Notes: generated by a model from the letters alone, not told the origin. A stretch of DNA of 64,000 nucleotides from Branchiostoma floridae (GCF_000003815.2 NC_049983.1:9734779-9798778); one strand, 5' to 3'; positions 48,513-62,000 are shown, numbered from the stretch's first letter. Translations and numbers: made by a program.

Positions 48513-48654
48513 TTAAGAAATTTCGTAAGATGCTTTGCAAACATCTCAAGACATGTTGAAAGTTGCTTTGAAAAAGTCCCAATGTCTTGAGATGTCTGTA
48601 AATAATCTTGAGATCATTTCAAAGAAAAACCTTGAGACTTTCTGAAAAATCATT

Positions 48655-48765
48655 GTGTCGAAAGATCTCGAGATTGTGTCGAAAGATCTCGAGATTGTGT
48701 CGAAAGATCTCGTGATTGTGTCGAAAGATCTCGAGATTGTGTCGAAAGATCCCAAGAGTGTCTCG
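48655..48765 (+). repeat. 21-bp minisatellite with internal palindrome
   Basis: Five near-identical units of TGTCGAAAGATCTCGAGATT plus one base. Each contains the self-complementary AGATCTCGAGATC-type core. It shares the GATCT(T/C)GAGAT motif with the array just upstream, suggesting common origin. Confidence 0.85.
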
Positions 48766-49309
48766 AAAATTCGTGTGATTTACTACAAAATCTCATGATT
48801 TTTTTAATTTTCAATGGAGCGCGGAGACCTCCACTGGAGATCATTTATTATGATCCACTATGTCTAGAGCGATTTTTTCTCAAAATATAAAAAGTGTACC
48901 ATTAAGCTGCAAACGTTCAAAAGTGCTCTGCTTTTAGTATTTTCTCATTGAGTTTGCAAATGACATCATGAAGGTATTCATTTGCATGTTCTATATTGAC
49001 GTTTCTCTCTTTCTCAGTTACAAATACATACCCCATCTTGTAATATTCCTTATTTAAATATCCTTTTTTTGTCCTAGCAAGGGCCTATATATAGGGGCCC
49101 TCTCACATGGCTGTGGTGTGGTTGAAAGATCAACGGTCTTTTTTGTTTACTTCCCCGGATGTTTGTGCCGTAAGATTCTTGACGAGTACAATTGTTAATT
49201 TTATTTGTTTGAATTGTTTTGAACCATTGTCAAGAGGCTGTACATTGAATGCCCATGAATGATTAAGTTGACTTCTTAAAGTACAATGCTGACAATTTTT
49301 CCCATGTTC

Positions 49310-49680
49310 TCACAGGCTTGGTTATCAGCGTTTACATATACAGAGAATAGTTTCATCAGTTTGGTAAATCGATACATACAAATTCCTTTAAACGTAAGCA
49401 TTTTTCACAGATCGACGTTAAGGTGATCGTTTGTTACCTTCCTCATGTCGATACTAATTGGTCCTATTTCGTCCTACAGCCAGGTTTTGCTGTTGCAATT
49501 AATCCAGTTATAAATCGTGATGAGAGGGGATATGAATTCAGTCACGTTTGGGACCGCATTGTTCATATTGCAGCAGCGACACTTAGCTGCAGTGCGATGT
49601 AGAACCAGTTAGCATTACCCTGAGGAAGTGACAGACGGTACACTATTTTAACTACAAAATTAACTTCGTACAGCGAATCA
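49310..49680 (+). pseudogene. Remnant of a further receptor copy (intron 6 region, plus strand)
   Basis: GTTTGGGACCGCATTG (49547-) followed by CAGCAGCGACACTTAGCTGCAGTGCGATG and TGACAGACGGTAC (read in pieces) matches the relic exon region of copies B and C. No intact exon remains. It points plus, opposite to copy C next to it, so the inversion breakpoint lies at about 49680-49720. Confidence 0.6.
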
Positions 49681-49728
49681 AGCAGATAATGAGAATGACC
49701 TTTGTGGTATTCACTTATAAGTACATAC

Positions 49729-49776
49729 CTAGTATTAATATCAGTAATGATCAAGAAAGATCCTCATGCTGGCCAT
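49729..49776 (-). pseudogene. Broken signal-peptide exon overlapping the end of copy C
   Basis: On the minus strand ATGGCCAGCATGAGGATCTTTC, then TTGATCATTACTGATATTAA and a CTAG-GTATG donor, matches exon 1 of the other copies with about 16 bases lost. Its start overlaps the last codons of copy C in a different frame. Confidence 0.85.
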
Positions 49777-52700
49777 TCCTACGGAGCAGTGTAACACAAA
49801 CAACAATGGATGCCAGGCCAACAGAAAACATCAAAGCACGGTCCAACACAAGAGCCGCCATCTTCCATTCGTCCTGGTCTGCCTCCTCCTCTTGCTTCGG
49901 TCGTGCTGGGGCTGAGTATTCCCGGCTGCAGCGTACGAGCTTGAGCTGGATGTGGCGCAGATTTTGAGACACGTCTAGTTCAAAATTCGTCGTATTCCTA
50001 TGCTGGTTGGTCTGATTTTCCTTGTGAAAAGGATTGTAGACGACTGCTTTCTCCTCATCTTCGTGTTTCTCCTCCGCGATGGTGTCCATACAGAAGAGGC
50101 GAGCCAGGTAGCGCAGCAGGAGCAGACGGAGCCAGCGGGGCAGCGGGCGGGAGGCCGGGCCGCTGTAGGACAGGCGGATCACCACGATGGAGGCCAGGCA
50201 CGAGAAGCCAACCAGCGCGATGGTGTTGGCGAAAAACCGACCTGGAAGTGGAATATAGAACATTTGTTTAAACAACACATAAACATCTTGATCTTTTATA
50301 CATCAACATACACGTGAGACGACATTTCGATTTTTGTGCATCCATCTTTTATCCACCCTACGTTCCACTCTATTTGATCACAGAATGATTTGTTCTTGCG
50401 ATCAAAGGAGAGGACTAGGACTAACATACATTCGCATAATTCCACCAGGTGCCGTTATAGAAGCCTTGTCAAGATTGTTTCAACACATAAATATCTGAAT
50501 TGTATTGCATTTAGGATATTTAACATTCAGTGTTCAAGACAATCTTGGGAAGACCTCTGTACTAACGTTTTTTTTAGGTGGCGTCGTTATGGCACCTGGT
50601 GGAATTATGATAGTCGATGTTAGAGTAGGGTTGGATTTAGTGCTATTTCCGTTGTTCCACAATCGCAAAAACAGGAATGTCCTTGTGGCTCATCAACTAG
50701 TAGCAGCCTCACAGCTGAGCTGATGTTTAATTAGTTATTAACTGGCAAACCCTGGTTCAAAGATCTTCAAATCCTGGCAATGGCATCTTGGTTGGGGCTG
50801 CAACCGTCTTTCGGAAAATGGGTCCTTTGTTTGAGTACATGCTTCGAGCATGCTAAAGATAAGGGCCAGTAAGCCATTTCTGCAAAAATATAAGCTGCTA
50901 GTGAAAAAAAGGAAACTTGCTGCCTTGTGTGCTAGAGTCGATTCCACATTACCAAGAAGGTCTTTCTTGCCTTTTGTTCCAACATTTGAAAAATCTTTTT
51001 AACATTCTAAATGTGATAAGTAACTGTTTAGAACTATTTATAACATCTGTGTGATGTTCTAAATATTTTCTATAGTGTTCATACATGTTAGAAACATTTC
51101 TAACATCAAACCCATTATTTCTGTTAGTTTCTTAACTGTTCCAACATAGATTCATCATTTGTGATCACATGTGATCATATGTTCGAACAGCGAAACAAAA
51201 TGATGAAACCGGGTCAGTGGGCTGGGAAGAGGGCAATTCACACATCCCTGCTAAGTACAGGAAATTGTGTCTGTCTCACAGCTTTTCACAAAAGAGCCAC
51301 TAGTGTCTACGAAAGAAAATCTAACTAGAGTTCCTCGAACACATATCTTCGCCAAATAAACAATTTCTATGGAAGATAGTTCTTTTTGAATGATTAATGT
51401 GTATAAGTCCATATGTTATCTAGTCACATCATGTAGTGGTTGGTTGGATTATGAACATTGTGAGTAGATTAGTCTATTCTGTCGGTGTACATAATGCAGC
51501 AAATGTTTTGGCGATGTGAATGAATGTCTTTGCATAATCAGAACAATTTGTACAGGTATGAGGTTACTGTTCTATTTTGTGTTGTCATAATTACTTTCGG
51601 AGAGCTGGTTATGTTTTGGGTAGCGTTTGTATGTATGTATGTATGTATGTATGTATGTATGTAGAAACCAGCAAATTGAAGACTGGCTGAATGGATTGAA
51701 GTGATATTTGGTATGTGGGTAGGTCTTGGAAACCTGGAAACCACAGGAAGTCACGCCGATAATTGCATTCGTCACTCACCAAACCCCGGCCACTGTAACA
51801 GTTGTTCCTTCCAATTTACGGAACTTTTTAACTCACCAAGGGTCATCTAAGGGCCATATGTAAGGATTGCTACGACCCCCGCCTTGGTGAACGTTTGTTT
51901 CAATCTCATGAAAATAGAAAGTAAAGTTTTGCAGTCGCGAGTTAAGTCAGAGGTATTTTACAGAGTCCAAGGTTATGATTTCTGCGACTGTCCGATGACA
52001 GCCGCCTGTCACCTTTGGCGATTTGTATTTCTCGCAATGATGTCAGTTCTTTCTAGCCGACCTTTCCCTTACAACATGACATTTCTGTTAAGAGTTGAGG
52101 AATGCGTGGATAATTGACGGTGACCCTTTTGACCTAAGTGCTGTTCTTCAACATGTTGGGTTTGTCTTGTCCCAGCACTTGGTCACTTGTTGTTTTAACC
52201 TAGTTCACAGATGTAAGTACTATGTGTTACAAGCCGTCATTGTTCAATTATGTTATATTACTGACTTTACATAGTACTTATTCGTTTGTTTAGACCCATG
52301 TAGTGTTACTGGCACATGGAACACCAAGTTTCCTTGCAGTCCATCATAAGAAAATACACCTGAAGTGTCTCGTAGATATTAGCTCTACATCTTTATATCA
52401 AGTGATATTCGTCAAGTTCCCTCTACTACATTTTTACCGTTCCCATGATATAGTGTTGCTTTTATTGTTGATCTGTATATAGATATAAGCAACACTTGTA
52501 TATAGATATGTTATATTTCAACTGCTATGAATCCTTTGCTGTGTGCCGTCGTATTGACATCAATTCAGCAAGCTATTTAATTGCTTAATTTTATAGATAC
52601 GTGTTGGACACGGTCAGGCTTTGTATTTTGCTGACATGAACCATGACCATTTATAGGCATTTTTCAGCCAGTAGTCTCTACCAGACTCCATCCTGGCGGA

Positions 52701-55198
52701 ATAGTACACGGATGACCTAGTAACATCCCTGGTCAATCAGAATTTCATGCTTCCAAGACAACGTCTGTTTATCAGGGAGCCCCTGCTTCCACTGGCTCCT
52801 TTTACCTAATTCTTCTCTATTTTTAGACATCTATGGGTCGATTCAAGTCCTTTCAGGTGACTCCGTCACAAGTATTTTTCAACCGTTATAGAAGTTTCCC
52901 TAAGTAATTATATTAAATACAGAGTGATTTATATAATTTGCATCTCATTATGTTGATAATCATCCAAAGTACCTACCTACCAAAAAACAAAAAATATCCA
53001 TCAATCCCCTCAGGAGTTATCCATCTAAAAAGTTACGAAATATAACACCCACTGCAATTCCAAACAAGCTGCTAGGGGGCCCAAAATTAGACCATTGACT
53101 CCTAGTACCAACAGCTATCCACCAGTAAAAAATCACGAACCTGGCACTTCTGGAAAATTTAGGCGCAAACTTTGATGCTCACTTGCAGTACCAAAACAAT
53201 TTGCCAGGAGGCCCATTATCGAACTTGACCTTCCTTTCTGTGTCCCCTACCTATCAACCAAATATCATTAACATCCATCAAGAACATCTCGAGTTATCTT
53301 GCTTACAGACAAACGCACTTACATACAAAGCCAGCTACAGCACCATAGGTAAAAGGTAGCTAAACCATTCTCGCACATGGCAATCCTTTCCACAGCCGCT
53401 ACAGACCTGCCAAATATCGTGGAAATCGCCCAGCTACATTTTGACTTATGCCTCCCGAAAAAACACCAAAAAAAATACCAAGCTCGCTAATGTACCATAG
53501 GAAAACGCCAGGTAACCCATTTTCGAACTAGGCATGCCTTTAAACAACCGCTACACACCTGCAAAAAATAAAAAAGTTCCATCCACAATTTCTCGAGTTA
53601 TATCCTGTTGACCTACATACAGACCCAAGTCGGCAAAAACATAAGCTTCTTGGCGAAGCTAAAAATACAAGACCCAAACAAAAGTCCCATATTAGCAGCT
53701 TTGTTTATTGGGGTAATAAAAGTTTTTATGGAGGAAAAACATGACGCAAATTGTTGGAACATATGATCACATGTTCCAACAATAACAAAAACACATAGAT
53801 GTTTCTAAATTTTTCTAAATAAAGAGATATTTGTACCATTAATTTCCCAATGTTTCCAACATATGTAGATAGGTTCAAACATGTTCAAACTTTCATTTGC
53901 AATTGTTTGAACAATTTAGAACTTCAGTGACTGAAATGTTCTTTTGCTTAGAATAGTTCAAACTTATTACAAATATTATTTCAAAACCCTCTCGGTGACT
54001 TGGAATCCACTCTACTAGGCACTACAACTTAGTAAACAAAAGAAAAGCCAAACGTCAAATGAAAGAAGCCTTACCCAGCTGTGGAGTAGTCGTTGACGTT
54101 TTTGGCAAGGAGCCTGACAAAACTTGAAGAAAGACGACGAGAGCCAGCAGGATGGTCATGAAGAAGCCCAGCCGCTCCCCGCTGTCCGGGGGGATGTAGA
54201 ACCCGAACACGTTAAGAATCATCAGGATTATACACGGCAGAACCATGTTAAACATGTAGTAGAAGGACCGACGTTCCAGTTGTAGGACAAGGAGGATAGT
54301 GACATAGGGTTCGGGACAGCAGGGATATATATCCACCTGTGGACACATGCATCCAACAACGTTAAAATGGAAAAACTCTGTCTTCGTTTAGTATCCCATA
54401 ACAAGGGTCTTTGAACACAACCAAGTATTCTATTCAACCGACGTTCCGGTTAAAGTCTTTCATCTTCCTCGGGGCAATTTTGACGGGTTCACATTGCACT
54501 GCAGCATAGATGTCGCTGCTTACAAATGCTGTCCCAAATGTTAAGTATTCAATTTATATTACACATAGTTAGTAGTAGAGTCATATGGTGTATTATAGCA
54601 CCATTGAGGTTATTAAATAGTTAATGTGAGTATTTACAATGCGGTCCCAAACGTAAAGGACTGTATTATTCAACAACGTACCTGATGTAACTTATTGAGA
54701 AGAAGCATGTAGAATGTACATGTCGACAAAGCACATCGTTAGGTAGCCTTCTTACCATTTCCTTGGTATCTAACGTAATGCATTTAGCCCATGTTGAACA
54801 TGATGTGTACCTGTCTCTTACCTTCCTTATCATAGGCGCTCCATTCAGAATCCATTCCACATTCGGAGTTACATAACTGCGTTCTGCTTCGGGATTTACA
54901 AAGGACATGTTCAGCTTGTTTCCAGTGTAGATCCAAGACCCAAACTCAAGAATGCATTCCTGCCAAAAATCAATGTCGACTAATATTGAGCGAGGAAACA
55001 AACTGTAATGCGTCTCCCGCTGGAAACGTCAATAAAAGTCAGAAATATATTATACAAATTTGACTAAGTAGAGGCCATAATTATACAAGTTTAACTAGAA
55101 ATGTCGTACAATGTATTTGCAAACATGATATTGTGTTTAAATTCACAAGATATGGTCCAAACTATCCCTGTTCTGTTTTTACTCGAACACCCTAATTT

Positions 55199-55235
<37 letters not shown>

Positions 55236-57831
55236 CACCAGCCCTTCTAGCTCTGTCCTGCCACTTGCTATACATTTTAATCGCTGGATGTCTGATACTT
55301 TATCAGTAACCATCGTGAAAGCGGTGTGGTGCAAGTCATTATTGAAACTTGTTTGTTTGCAGAAAAGGAAGAGGAAGAAACGGAGCAAAAACAATGTTTC
55401 CGTTGCCACGAAAGCAAACATGATGAATGTTAGCAAGTGATCATGCCAACACGCCCCCCCCCCCCACGCACATACACCCTAAAAACATCACCAAGAAAGC
55501 GGAGATTTGTAGCTACCTGTTTGTCGAAAGGAAACCTAGTAATGTCCACTGGGCATGCGCTGATGAAGATGGTGGGCTGGAGGTGCGTCACTCGTCCTGT
55601 ACTGGTCACTGTGACGTCAGTGATGGCTTCTATGTTACCATACGTCTCTTCGCCTATGCTGTCATGGCCAATAAAAGGAAGAAGATTTTTGCACGCAACA
55701 AAAATAACTCGATGACTTTCGTAAAAAGAATTGAGATGAAAAATAAAACAATAGTAGTACCAATGAAAAATTAACTTATTGTGCATCGATACAGTTGAAT
55801 ATCAATGGTGTTAATTTTGCAACAATTGTAGTGTAAAGTGCCATCGTCATTTCATCAAAACTTCAGTTCTACCCACTTGTTGAAGAGAAAGATGTCAGGC
55901 TTCCATATGTCAGAAGAATGGATGCTCAATGAGTCCACACCGCCGTGTTCTGAGGCGTTCCACGTCAGGTATTCATCATTCCAGTACTGTAATACATTAT
56001 GATGGTAATAGTAATGATTATAGCAATAATTATAAAGGTGTTTGTGTTGGAAGACAAATGCTAAAATTGCACGCACATGGATATTTCAGTCCTGTATACT
56101 GAATGTCGCTGGAATTAATGAATCAATATCAAGTACACACTGCTACAATAATAATGGCAAAAAATAATGAATAATGAATATCCCTATTTTAGTGATTATG
56201 AGCCGTCAGTAATACTTACCACACGCAGCCAGAGGTTGATTCGGAATATCTGATCTTTTTCTGACTGAAAAGGACAAATGAATATAGAATAAATATAGAC
56301 ATATAGACATAGAAATGTCTTCGTCAAATTATGACGAATGCCAATTTCTGTGACCTTAGAAATCGTTGATAGTCCTGTCCTATTGTAGATTTAGTTGGAG
56401 GGGGGATTATAGATCTATAGAATTCTAGGATAAATTATGCAAATTGAATTTTATCTGGTATGTAGCAAATTCATAACACGAGATATTGAAAGCTGAAGCT
56501 AGATGATAAGTTCAGTTGGTAGACATAAATGTATTTACATTACAAACTAACAAACAAGACAAGTTCATCAACCCGTGCTCGAGTTATTGCCTTCTAAAGA
56601 TGGAAATAAAAACGCCCACTGGAGGTCAAAACAACCCGCTAGGGGGGCAAAACTTACACCATCTACTCCCTGTATTCACCACTAAAAAATCATGGACAGG
56701 ACATTTGAGGAAAATTTGACGTCCAAATGTGAGGCTCCGCTGCAGTGCTAGGAGGCCCGGTCATTAAAAAAAAACTTGACCTTCGTTTTTGTAACTCCTG
56801 TGCATTCACCAAATATTACGTATAACCATTGGCATTTTAATTCTCGATTTATGTCGTACACAACCGCACAGTACCAACGGAAAACGCCAGATAAACCATT
56901 CACAAACATGAAGATGCAACCCACATTAGTAATTGAGCTTCTATTGAAATAATAATAAAATTTTCTCACCAATTCAATAATCTGTCTGAGGGAGACGTCG
57001 AAGTCCACATTCACAACTGTAGACGCTGACTTGACCGGCCGCAAAGTTTTGTCATAGTTGGTCAACAGGGATGCCTTCAAGGCCACAGCCGCATCTTGGG
57101 CGATGGACTCTAAAAATAATGCATTCAAATGAGGTTTTTATTTTCACAATCAATGAGAAACATACAACACATCAGTTTAAATTGTTGAAATCACTTGGCG
57201 AAGGTATGGGCTCGTGGACTCTAACTAGTTATCGATGAATTCGTTGAGCGCTCGGTCAAATTGCCAATGTGCTGCACCCTCAGTGAGATACAGAGACAAA
57301 TATACAAACAAAACGTAGAAAAATGTAGCGCTACTTATAATCAACAATATCAAAACGTGTAAAATTTACATCAACCATTCAAGGCTGTCTTTACAAAGAG
57401 TTGGATGGAGTTGGTGGTACTAAAACACAAACCGGGAAGCCGTATGGCTGTGCATTTATCGTGAACATGAAGGGAAGCTCACAAGGAAGTCCTCCGTAAA
57501 CAATAAGTTTGAAGACAACTGCTGATACAATTTAAAAGCTGCCTCATTGACAAATAATGTTGATATGACCAAGACAAGAATAAAAGATCCCGGTATTCTA
57601 AAGCTCAATAAGTACATGTTTAACTATACATAAAGGACAAGTCTGCCAACAATTGTCTCACCGTATCTTAGTTAGGGGCAACCGCTCGCACCAAATATAA
57701 ACAATATTTTAACTCCCTCAATTCTTTATGCAGTAAATGAACTCGGGTGTTGTGTACATACCTGGCATCAACGTCAGTAGTATCATAAGAAGCAAAAAGC
57801 CTACAAAGGTCCTCATAGTCATACTGGCCAT
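49751..57831 (-). CDS. Nicotinic acetylcholine receptor alpha-type subunit, copy C, with chimeric C-terminus
   Basis: Eight exons on the minus strand, all in phase: 57831-57762, 57109-56970, 56264-56220, 55986-55877, 55658-55517, 54959-54822, 54336-54075, 50241-49751; 465 residues. Signal peptide MASMTMRTFVGFLLLMILLT; WNASEHGG; DIFLFNN; IGEETYGN (one residue longer than A and B); Cys-loop ACPVDITRFPFDKQEC; WIYTGNK; loop C IYPCCPEPYV, the most canonical of the three; M2 GERLGFFMTILLALVVFLQV; M3 FFANTIALVGFSCLASI; M4 WKMAALVLDRALMFSVGLAS. Copies A and B end at LLR; here the frame continues RNGQHEDLS into signal-peptide-exon DNA of a deleted neighbour. The M3-M4 loop is also longer (RHIQLKLVRCS). 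Inverted relative to A and B. The best candidate for a working channel. Confidence 0.93.
51325..53662 (-). mobile_element. Helentron-like element, 2,338 bp (CTTCGCC family), in intron 7 of copy C
   Basis: On the minus strand it starts TTAGCTTCGCCAAGAAGC (5' hairpin GCTTC/GAAGC) and ends TTTGGCGAAGATATGTG, then GTTCGAGGAACTCTAG. CTTCGCCAA at the 5' end and TTGGCGAAG internal to the 3' end form asymmetric inverted repeats, and GTTC-GAG-GAAC gives a small 3' hairpin before CTAG. It explains why intron 7 is 3.8 kb here. Internal diverged repeats (about 53000-53600) recur at 56590-56890. No Rep/helicase frame. Confidence 0.65.
51629..51663 (+). repeat. (TATG)n microsatellite
   Basis: About eight perfect GTAT/TATG units inside the Helentron-like element. 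Confidence 0.95.
54455..54528 (-). pseudogene. Relic exon-like segment in intron 6, copy C
   Basis: After GGGACAG on the minus strand the frame FVSSDIYAAVQCEPVKIAP is closest to the presumed ancestral form. It stops before exon 7. Confidence 0.45.
55203..55232. repeat. (TA)n microsatellite
   Basis: About fifteen TA units in intron 5 of copy C. Confidence 0.95.
56510..56900. mobile_element. Fragment related to the interior of the 51325-53662 element
   Basis: Phrases such as ACGCCCACTGGAGGTCAA, CGCTAGGGGGGCAAAAC and TTCACCAAATATTACGTATA parallel repeated blocks at 53040-53290. It lies in intron 2 of copy C. Ends are not defined. Confidence 0.4.
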
Positions 57832-59041
57832 CCTAAAGTACAGGTAAAATGGATATGATTTTGGAAACGGCCAGGTGTTTAATACCACATCCGTTGCTTT
57901 CCTTCAATGGCAATGGAGAAATCCTGTTGGTGACAGATCTTATATCCTAATGAATTGACATGCTGTAGATAGTTGAAGAACAGGTTTATCTTGTTCTTCA
58001 ACCAGGACATCTATTCTTTAACTAGGGCAACTGATCTAGTTGAAGAACGGGTTCATCCTATTGATATGCAAAATGGGGAGGAGGACAAAGACAACAAGGA
58101 TAAGACAAGTTTAGATTACGTTGATGCAACCTGAAGCCCCTGTTGTTGAAATTGGTGTAAAATGCCTTTCCCGAGGGCACATACTTATCCGGGAACCGTA
58201 AGGTCATATTTAGTACCTCCAAGTTCTGAGTCATCAGATGCACCCCTAACCACAAGGCCAAGTATGCCTCCTGCTGCATTCGTTTAATTTAACTGTTGAT
58301 GTGTAGGATTCCCTTGCAGCTATAGCAGACGTTTAGGGGACGTATCCAAGTACCCTTTTCAAGGGATGGACTTGAGTGACTTCGAAACCACGCCCGAGTC
58401 TTTTAGGGTGAGAGGTGTGGGGAGGGGGGCAGTCGCATTTTCTTGTGGTTCCAGTACACAGTTTTTCGCCTATGGGGATTTACATGGTTACTGAACCCAA
58501 AGTGAAGAGGTTTGGCGCCCCAAAAAATTATAGCAGGGTGCAGAAATAATTACAAGTATTTGATATGTTGAAGTGCAGGACGCAGCCTACAAAATATCTA
58601 AAAATGAGCATAAATTTGCCTGCTCGTTTTCCTATCGAAAAGCCACTTTGATTTTACCCCCAGCGGAGGTCATGGAACTGCAGACGACGCACAGGAAGTG
58701 CCGGTAACAGAGTCGAGGCGCAAATTCCTGCCGGCCGAAGAAGCAACGTAATCCAACTTATACAGTATTAACAGTGATGCATTCCTCTACCGTTCACCAC
58801 AGTTTCCACCTCGCTGTTGTGCACGGAAGAATAACTACGGCCTTTGCTAGTACTGTGGTGCACAATATTATAAAATACTGTGTTCTGAGACCTTGAAGTG
58901 GAATCGTCAACTCCAGGTCTCCTAGCCTTAGTATCAGTCTGGTAAGCACCCATTTCGTTCCTGTAGGTAACATTAACGTTTCGTTCGTTTCTAGCTTCAT
59001 ACAGAACATACATAGAATTATGTTTTCTTAGCGGTTCTGTT
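57832..59041. other. Upstream of copy C, no gene
   Basis: Probable promoter side of copy C. 57849-57880 repeats the GGATATGATTTTGGAAACGG motif of the gap-flanking inverted repeat. Frames between 58058 and 59009 have no codon or domain support. Confidence 0.5.
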
Positions 59042-62000
59042 TTTTTTTTTTTTTTTTTTGTCAATATGACTTTATTCGGGTCCAACAGCAGTACATTATG
59101 ATTGTTACAAATCTAACGTCCGTACATGAAGTAGTGGCTGGATACATATAGCTTATTGTCTAGCCCAGAACCAAGGTGGTTCATACAGTATAGAACTTAC
59201 ACACAAGCCACGTAAATTGCTTAACAAAGCAAGTAGCAAATAAACATTTTGTTGTACACAGTTTCTCTACTCAATGATTTTACAAGTTTGCACATCTTGA
59301 GTGAGAGCTGTAAATAAATACAATACATTGTGGTTTCTAAGTAACTCCTTGTTGTCTTTATATCTGATCCACGATATGGCGTATTTTGCAAGAGTAACAT
59401 AAAAGTTACCTCCAAAAAGTACAGAAGCTGTAGTATTGATGGCTATGTTAATGCCAGATTGGGAAAGCAAGTGTTTAACTTCGTCCCAATAGCCTCTTAA
59501 CCTTACACACTCAAAGAACATATGTGAATAATTTTCGTCTTGGTTACAGATCGCACATTTAGGGCTGTAGATAGTCCCAGAGGTGTCTACTATTTTCCAT
59601 TTATGAAGTAAGAATCTGCAAGGGAGGATTTTGTGCAATAATTTAAAGTTAAACTCTTTCAACTTATTCTCTTTTAACTTCAGGGTGTGAGATCTCCATA
59701 TATTCGTCCAATTTAAGTTAGGAAATATGCTATCCCAATAAGCTTGAGAAGAAGGTTTTGTTAGGGTTTTGGCGAGACAAAGAGAATACAAATATTTACT
59801 ACTGAGTTTTACTACTGGTATTTTACAAAAATTAATCCAAATCATGTAATCCTCCTTGCAAACTTTTCTCTTAAAATTTTTATTTGACCAAATTCTATCA
59901 TCATTAATTTTTGCAAGATCCCTCCTCCCCCCTCCAAGTTCCTGCCAGGCCATGACTACCTCCCTATAAAAGGGTGGTAGTTGTGTCAGGGGTGGGGCAT
60001 TTCTTTTAACATTAAAGTTACATCTAAAAATATTACAGTATTTTCCGAGTTTTTCAATAAAGTGTAAGGGTATTACTTGCCATCGTCTTATGTTATCTTG
60101 ATTTGTCTGTAGCAATCTCTTTACCCATGACGCTTGTAAGCTTTTACACTTGGAATATATGTCTGTCATTTTGATTCCCCCGTCGGTATAACTGGAATAT
60201 AGTGCTGTACGCTTTATTTTGTCAGGTTTGTTGTCCCAAAGAAATGAGAAGGTTAATTTCTGAGTTTTCTTAAGTACCCATTCTGGGGTTGGAATCATAA
60301 ACATGTTGTAGATAATTTGAGACAGGGCTAAAGTTTTTATAACATAACATTTTCCATATAAAGTTAATTTGCGTTTCTGCCACCTTCGAAACATATTTTC
60401 AATTTTATTTATCCGTTTGTCCCAATTTAAGGTTTCGCATAGTTCTTCTGAAAGGCTGAAGTATAGTCCCAGAGACTTGATAGGTGTCCCCGGCCATGTG
60501 ATACCAAAGGGTTTGTCTCTGCGGTGTTGGAAGGACCCTATCCATAGTGCTTCGCACTTTTTAAGGTTCAATCTGGGTCCTGCGACTTTACTAAACTTAT
60601 CTACAATGTTAAGGGCAGTTTGTATTGAAAGGTCATCCGACAGTGTAAGTGTAGTATCGTCAGCAACTTGACTGATCTTTACTTCATACTCAAGATCGTG
60701 AACCTTGACCTTGATTCCTTTAATTAAATCGGTATGTCGAATTTTAAGTGCCAGTATTTCTACAACTAAATTAAATAAAAGAGCAGAGAGTGGACAGCCC
60801 TGCCGGATGCCACGCTGCAGTTTGAAAAAGGCTGTCTTCCAGCCGAAGTTAGTCAAACAACATTCAATATCTGTATACATCATTTTCACCAAGGAAATAA
60901 AATTTGGTCCAAAGCCAAATTTCTGAAGGGTTTTGAGCATGAAGTTCCAGTTCACCATATCAAAAGCCTTTTGAAAGTCGAGGCAAATAATGGCTCCAGG
61001 AATGTTATAATGGTTGCAGTAATATATAACATCATGTATAACACGGACATTCTGACCGATAAATCTGTTTTTCAAATACGCTGTTTGGTCGTGTGAAATA
61101 AGGTTGGGTAGAGCTGCTTGGAGTCTTTTCGCCAGAGCAGCTGCCAACAACTTATAATCAGTATTAAGGAGACTAATGGGTCTCCAGTTAGCGAGATCTT
61201 TTCTGTCTCCCTTCTTAAAGATAAGTTTAAGGACTGCTCTTTTTTGAGACGGAGACATACATCCCTTTTCCATAGATTCTTTGAGAGCATCAAAAACAAA
61301 GTCTCCAATACTGTTCCAGAAAGTAAGATAGAATTCGGCGGGAAGTCCGTCCGTTCTTGGGGATCTATTTGTTTTCATAGCTTGCAAGGCCTCAAAATAT
61401 TCCTCCTTTTCTAGAGGTTTCTCAAGAATCAATTTTTTATGTTCGGAAAGGCTGGATTCTAGCTCAACAGTCTCTAGGAACATATCAATTTCCCTGTCAG
61501 AGACTGAACAGTCGCTGGTATATAGACGTTCATAGAATGATTTTTCTAACTGTAAGATTTTCCCCTGGTCTGTTACATCAGTGTCTCCATCACTCAGTTT
61601 TGTAATATTATTGTTTGCAGCTTGCCATTTTTCAAGGTTGAGAAAATAAGAGAGAGATTTTTCTCCCTTCTCAGTCCATTCTGCCCGTGCTCTAATTTGT
61701 GCACCTCTGGCTTTTGACTGGTAGATTTCCTCAATCTCAGTTTTTATATTTCAGCCATACCATAGGTATGGTGAAATATATTGTATTCGTAATGTTTCTT
61801 TCTTTCTTTCTTTCTCCTGCCAAATCTTCAAATCGAATCAACTCCGCCGTTTTTTAACCGATTGACTTGAAATTTGGCACAAAGGTAGAGTAAGTCAATA
61901 CCCTCAGGTGTTTTTTTCATTTTTTTCATATCTGCCTTTGAAATGATTTTATTGAGGTTTTTGTCAATTTTTATGTATATTTTGGGCTCCTGTACCCTGG

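Larger units (their letters stand above)
47335..49309. other. 3' flank of copy B, no gene
   Basis: AT-rich, with two minisatellites (48396-48512, 48655-48765). AATAAA-like signals occur near 48244. Short frames inside the minisatellites are not genes. Confidence 0.6.

Noticed and set aside
48331-48844. Repetitive protein frames on both strands (e.g. SFDTISR repeats)
   Set aside because: They follow the minisatellite units and have no other coding sign.
55427-55774. Plus-strand coding region
   Set aside because: It is antisense to exon 5 of receptor copy C, which is supported by splice sites and the Cys-loop.
61118-61414. Plus-strand frame in the LINE
   Set aside because: Antisense to the reverse transcriptase frame.
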